From: Psoroptes ovis
Taxonomy: Eukaryota; Arthropoda; Arachnida; Sarcoptiformes; Psoroptidae
Length of the DNA stretch: 64,000 bases
Direction: 5' to 3'
Assembly: GCA_002943765.1 (NCBI GenBank)
Contig: PQWQ01000017.1
Coordinates: forward strand, 496,001-560,000
Below, piece after piece: positions 61,304 through 64,000 of the stretch. The first letter of the stretch is position 1, and each line of letters begins with the position of its first letter. The notes beneath the pieces were generated by a model, which did not search any database, had not been told where the DNA came from, and saw only the letters and a program-made list of their open reading frames with translations. Position numbers and translations under genes: made by a program.

Positions 61304-62685
61304 TTACGTTGTTGGTGATGTTTGTTTCAATAATTCAATATCATTGAATATAATTTGTGCACCACCCGATGACGATGGTATTACATTACCTTTGTAGATT
61401 TTCGTTTCAATCACACCGGATTTTGTTTGTTCATAATGCGTTAATGCATATTTTGTAGCCGCATTATTCGATATGAAATCTTGATGTTTTAATTGTTTTA
61501 CTAATTTATTATTTTTGAAATTTGGTTTCATTATTGTACCTAATGGTAATTCAATATTTGGACGATGATCAATCCATTTGTTTTTGGATTTTTCCGAATC
61601 ATTTTCATATTTTGGATTTACAACTGGTATGGCCAAGTCTGCTGTTGCTGATGCTGGTCCATTTAATGAACTTTCTTTACTTTTTATTGGACTAATATTC
61701 AATGATGTTTCACTGTTTGATCGTTTATGCATTTTTGATGATGATGATGATGTGATCATTTTCATTGTTTCTGGATAAATTGTTTGATCTTCATTGAACA
61801 ATGACTTGAGTAATTGAAATTTTGTTTCATTTTGCTCGCTATTTTTTGAATTTGTACCATGATTTTGTTTGATAATTGTTTCGATCAGAAAATTTTTAAT
61901 TTTCTTATGTTCATTTTGCAATGCTTTAGCAAAATTATTACAAATATCATTGAATTTTTTATTCAAATTATTATAATCATTGATTTTTGCATCGATTTTC
62001 GATTGTAACTCATTGTTTTCGGCCAAAATTTTATTCATATTAGATTCAAGGGTCATATAATCATTACTATATTTTTGACATTGTTTCTCGTATTCAATCA
62101 ACATTTGTTGTTTATAAATCAAATCATTACGAAGATTTTCATTTTCATTTTTCAGTACATAATTTTCATTTTCAATTTTACACAATTGATTACGAAATTT
62201 TTGTTGATTATTTTGTATCATTTTTTCATTCATTTTGAATTTTTCATTACTTTTCTCGATTATTTCATAAAATTCATTGATAATATTATCATCAACAATA
62301 TTTTCATCACCAACATCATCATTATTAACATTGATTAATAATTTTTCAAATTTTTCATTAAATATCGATACATCAGGAAGTGTTGGCAATGATGTGTATT
62401 CAATTTCAACATAATCAATTGATTTTGTTTCCATTTTTGCCATTGTCGATGATGATGATGTTTCGTTTGATTTCAATTTTTTCTTTTCCATTTTCATTAT
62501 CGATTCACATTGACTTTCATCAAACCTTATTGTTTTGATTGTACGTGTCGGTTTTGATGGTAATGATGAAGTAACAAGAGTTGTTTTCTTTTTTTTCGAT
62601 CTATGGACGAATGAAAACAATTGAAAAATCAATAAAAACTTGTATGAATTAAGACTTACGTCTGTAGAGTTGCCATGATAGCCAT
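61304..62685 (-). CDS. Motor-less KIF23/MKLP1-like tail protein
   Basis: Two minus-strand exons, 62685-62660 and 62600-61304, join in frame (GTAAGT donor, CCATAG acceptor) into 440 residues starting MAIMATLQTSKKKKTT. The C-terminal 92 residues (from NKWIDHRPN at 349 to the end) match the Arf6-binding domain of the kinesin-6 KIF23/MKLP1: KYALTHYEQ, GVIETKIYKGNVIP, SSGGAQIIFNDIELLKQTSP. The motif HKRSNS (300-305) corresponds to the MKLP1 site where Aurora B and 14-3-3 act. A coiled coil spans about 120-255, and YTSLPTLPDVSIF with the following acidic stretch resembles the MKLP1 segment just after the motor. The kinesin motor itself is missing: only 285 bp separate this start from the divergent SMN gene, and no ATP-binding motif occurs. 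Known MKLP1 bundles midzone microtubules in centralspindlin; the function of a tail alone is inference. An unspliced start, MIFQLFSFVHR, is an alternative first exon. Confidence 0.82.
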
Positions 62686-62970
62686 TAAATTATTGGATAA
62701 TCGGGAATATTTTTTCAGAATGACGGCAACACAATTGCTTTTGATATAAGAATTGATGACAAAAATCGAGTCAAAATGTTCTGTTCCTGTCGACTATTTT
62801 AACTTAAGCGGGTACACTCAAAAAAAAATTGATTTTAGCGCTTTAATTAATCACGTGACTTTTGATTGTTTTTTTTTTCAAAATTTTATTTTTTGAATTT
62901 TAAATTTTAATTGAATTTTTTTCTTTCAAAACAAATTTTGGCATCCACTCATTGATTGCCTAAAAGTAAC
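62686..62970. promoter_or_regulatory. Divergent promoter with palindromic E-box
   Basis: This 285-bp spacer lies between the divergent starts of the KIF23-tail gene and SMN. It contains TCACGTGA at 62851-62858 (CACGTG E-box, a target class of bHLH-Zip factors such as USF, Myc/Max or TFEB) and CGACTATTTT at 62791-62800, the complement of the AAAATAGTCG motif repeated upstream of the 50.4-kb gene. The frame of the KIF23-tail gene stays open for about 41 codons upstream of its ATG but contains no further ATG. Confidence 0.55.
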
Positions 62971-63915
62971 ATGAATTATGAAGAAGCAAATGGAATTGTT
63001 TGGCGAAAACAGCCTACGAATTCCGATACCGAAAACCATATGAATTTGAATAGCCCGAAAATGAACAAAGATGAACCAAAAATCATTCATAATGACCAAG
63101 AAGATGATGATAATGATGAAGACGATGAATCTGATGATGGTTTGTTAAACATCAATGATGATGAAATCGAATTGAACGATTTAGACGTATGGGATGACTC
63201 GATATTGATTCAAATGTATGAACAATCACAAAAAGAGATTGCTAAAGCTTTGAAGAAGAAATATTCAAAAGAAGCAGCTGAGAATAATAATGATAATCAA
63301 GGTAAAAGTGATAACCAAACCCAACATCAGCCATCGAATTCCACATCAAACAAGAAAAAAGCAAAAAATAAAAAATCAGCCGGCAATAACAAACAGTCAA
63401 TAACATGGAAACAAGGTGATTATTGCCGATTAATCTATAATGAAGATGGTAAAGAATATGAAGCACAAATAATTGAAATAAATCAACCCCGAAATCAATG
63501 TTTTATACGTTATATTGGATATGAAAATGAAGAATGGAGAACGATTAATGATTTGAAAAAATCAAATGGCAATGATTCACGTGAATCGCAAATACAAATG
63601 GCCATTCAAGATGGTTATTTTGGAGGTTCGAGTAATGAAGTCACAATCGATGATCCCATCGAGAACGCTAAGGTACCGTCAAATGATCAAAATGAGTCAC
63701 AGCAATCAACCAAAGAAATGAATTCCAATCGTATTATACCGCCGCCACCTCCATTTTTCGGCCTTAATCATCAATCAAACGTTATCGATGATGAAGAAGA
63801 AACCTTGGCATCAATGTTAATGTCATGGTATATGACTGGTTATCATACTGGTTATTTTCAAGCTCAACGTGATATGCAACGTAAATTATCTTCAAATTTT
63901 TTGAATAGAAAATAA
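62971..63915 (+). CDS. SMN1: Survival motor neuron protein SMN
   Basis: SMN is the core of the SMN-Gemin complex that loads Sm rings on spliceosomal snRNAs in cytoplasm and Cajal bodies. This intronless gene encodes 314 residues (human SMN is 294). Domains: an acidic region (41-70), the Gemin2-binding helix DVWDDSILIQMYEQSQKEIA (72-91), a Lys-rich stretch (127-136), the Tudor domain (146-197; WKQGDYCRLIYNEDGKEYEA, then IRYIGYENEEW with the aromatic-cage tyrosines), a PPPPP run (257-261) and the YG-box LMSWYMTGYHTGYFQAQ (283-299) that drives oligomerisation. Start at 62971 is the first in-frame ATG; upstream codons in frame lack ATG. The proline-rich part is much shorter than in vertebrates. 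The polyadenylation hexamer AATAAA overlaps the stop codon. Confidence 0.96.
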   Translation: MNYEEANGIVWRKQPTNSDTENHMNLNSPKMNKDEPKIIHNDQEDDDNDEDDESDDGLLNINDDEIELNDLDVWDDSILIQMYEQSQKEIAKALKKKYSKEAAENNNDNQGKSDNQTQHQPSNSTSNKKKAKNKKSAGNNKQSITWKQGDYCRLIYNEDGKEYEAQIIEINQPRNQCFIRYIGYENEEWRTINDLKKSNGNDSRESQIQMAIQDGYFGGSSNEVTIDDPIENAKVPSNDQNESQQSTKEMNSNRIIPPPPPFFGLNHQSNVIDDEEETLASMLMSWYMTGYHTGYFQAQRDMQRKLSSNFLNRK

Positions 63916-63916
63916 A
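63911..63916 (+). terminator. AATAAA overlapping the SMN stop codon
   Basis: The hexamer includes the TAA stop (63913-63915). If used it would give a 3' UTR of only a few tens of bases. Further A/T-rich candidates lie downstream to the window end. Confidence 0.4.
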
Positions 63917-64000
63917 ATTTAAAATTTTTTATAAAATTTATTCATTCGTTTCATTTAATACATGTTTTTTAAGTGGATTATTTATAAAATCGATAACAAA

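Noticed and set aside
62601..62632. Unspliced start MIFQLFSFVHR for the KIF23-tail gene
   Set aside because: It reads through a segment with a clear CCATAG acceptor, and the upstream exon with a GTAAGT donor joins in frame. Kept only as an alternative.
62956..62970. Upstream extension of SMN by five codons (LPKSN)
   Set aside because: It would start at TTG; the first ATG in frame is at 62971 and gives the normal SMN N-terminus.

Overview
The window is nuclear DNA from an animal with an AT-rich genome. Protein-coding genes cover the two ends and are split by short introns with canonical GT/AG borders, mostly 50 to 200 bp. Coding sequence favours A/T-ending codons, and several proteins carry long Asn, Gln, Ser and His runs. 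Intergenic and intronic DNA is full of ATC/ATT/GT microsatellites and holds twelve copies of one very short palindromic mariner-like MITE. This mix suggests an acariform (astigmatid) mite of the Dermatophagoides type. That assignment is inference from style and protein resemblance; nothing in the window is species-diagnostic.

Layout. 0.2-1 kb: SYF2 splicing factor (-). 3.9-9.5 kb: a very-long-chain fatty acid elongase (-) whose single intron is 4.5 kb. 9.5-25.5 kb: a long stretch with no gene I can support, holding simple repeats, MITEs and a few GC-richer islands. 25.5-26.2 kb: a low-complexity open frame of uncertain strand and status. 26.2-34.5 kb: more non-coding DNA with MITEs and microsatellites. 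34.6-40.3 kb: a four-exon coiled-coil/low-complexity protein gene (+) with an intronless secreted-protein gene (-) nested in its first intron. 40.3-45.8 kb: non-coding. 45.8-49.4 kb: ubiquitin-activating enzyme E1 (UBA1, +). 50.4-54.2 kb: a five-exon coiled-coil protein (+). 54.5-55.6 kb: a secreted or membrane-anchored protein of unknown family (-). 57.1-58.7 kb: DEAD-box helicase DDX19/DBP5 (-). 59.3-61.1 kb: an SLC46-type transporter (+). 61.3-62.7 kb: a motor-less relative of the kinesin-6 KIF23/MKLP1 tail (-). 63.0-63.9 kb: survival motor neuron protein SMN (+).

The genes do not form a pathway. Several are general eukaryotic housekeeping genes: splicing (SYF2, SMN), mRNA export (DDX19), ubiquitin activation and lipid elongation. 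From 45 kb on they are tightly packed, with convergent 3' ends about 200-320 bp apart and divergent starts sharing 0.3-0.6 kb promoters. The most unusual item is the kinesin-6 tail gene. It keeps the 14-3-3/Aurora-type RSNS site and the MKLP1 Arf6-binding domain, but there is no motor domain between its start and the divergent SMN gene. The twelve-copy MITE family, with two TIR subfamilies whose arms have changed together, is the second main observation.

Exon borders were placed by eye from splice consensus, reading-frame continuity and family alignment. All multi-exon models given as firm close in frame. No homology search or RNA evidence was available.
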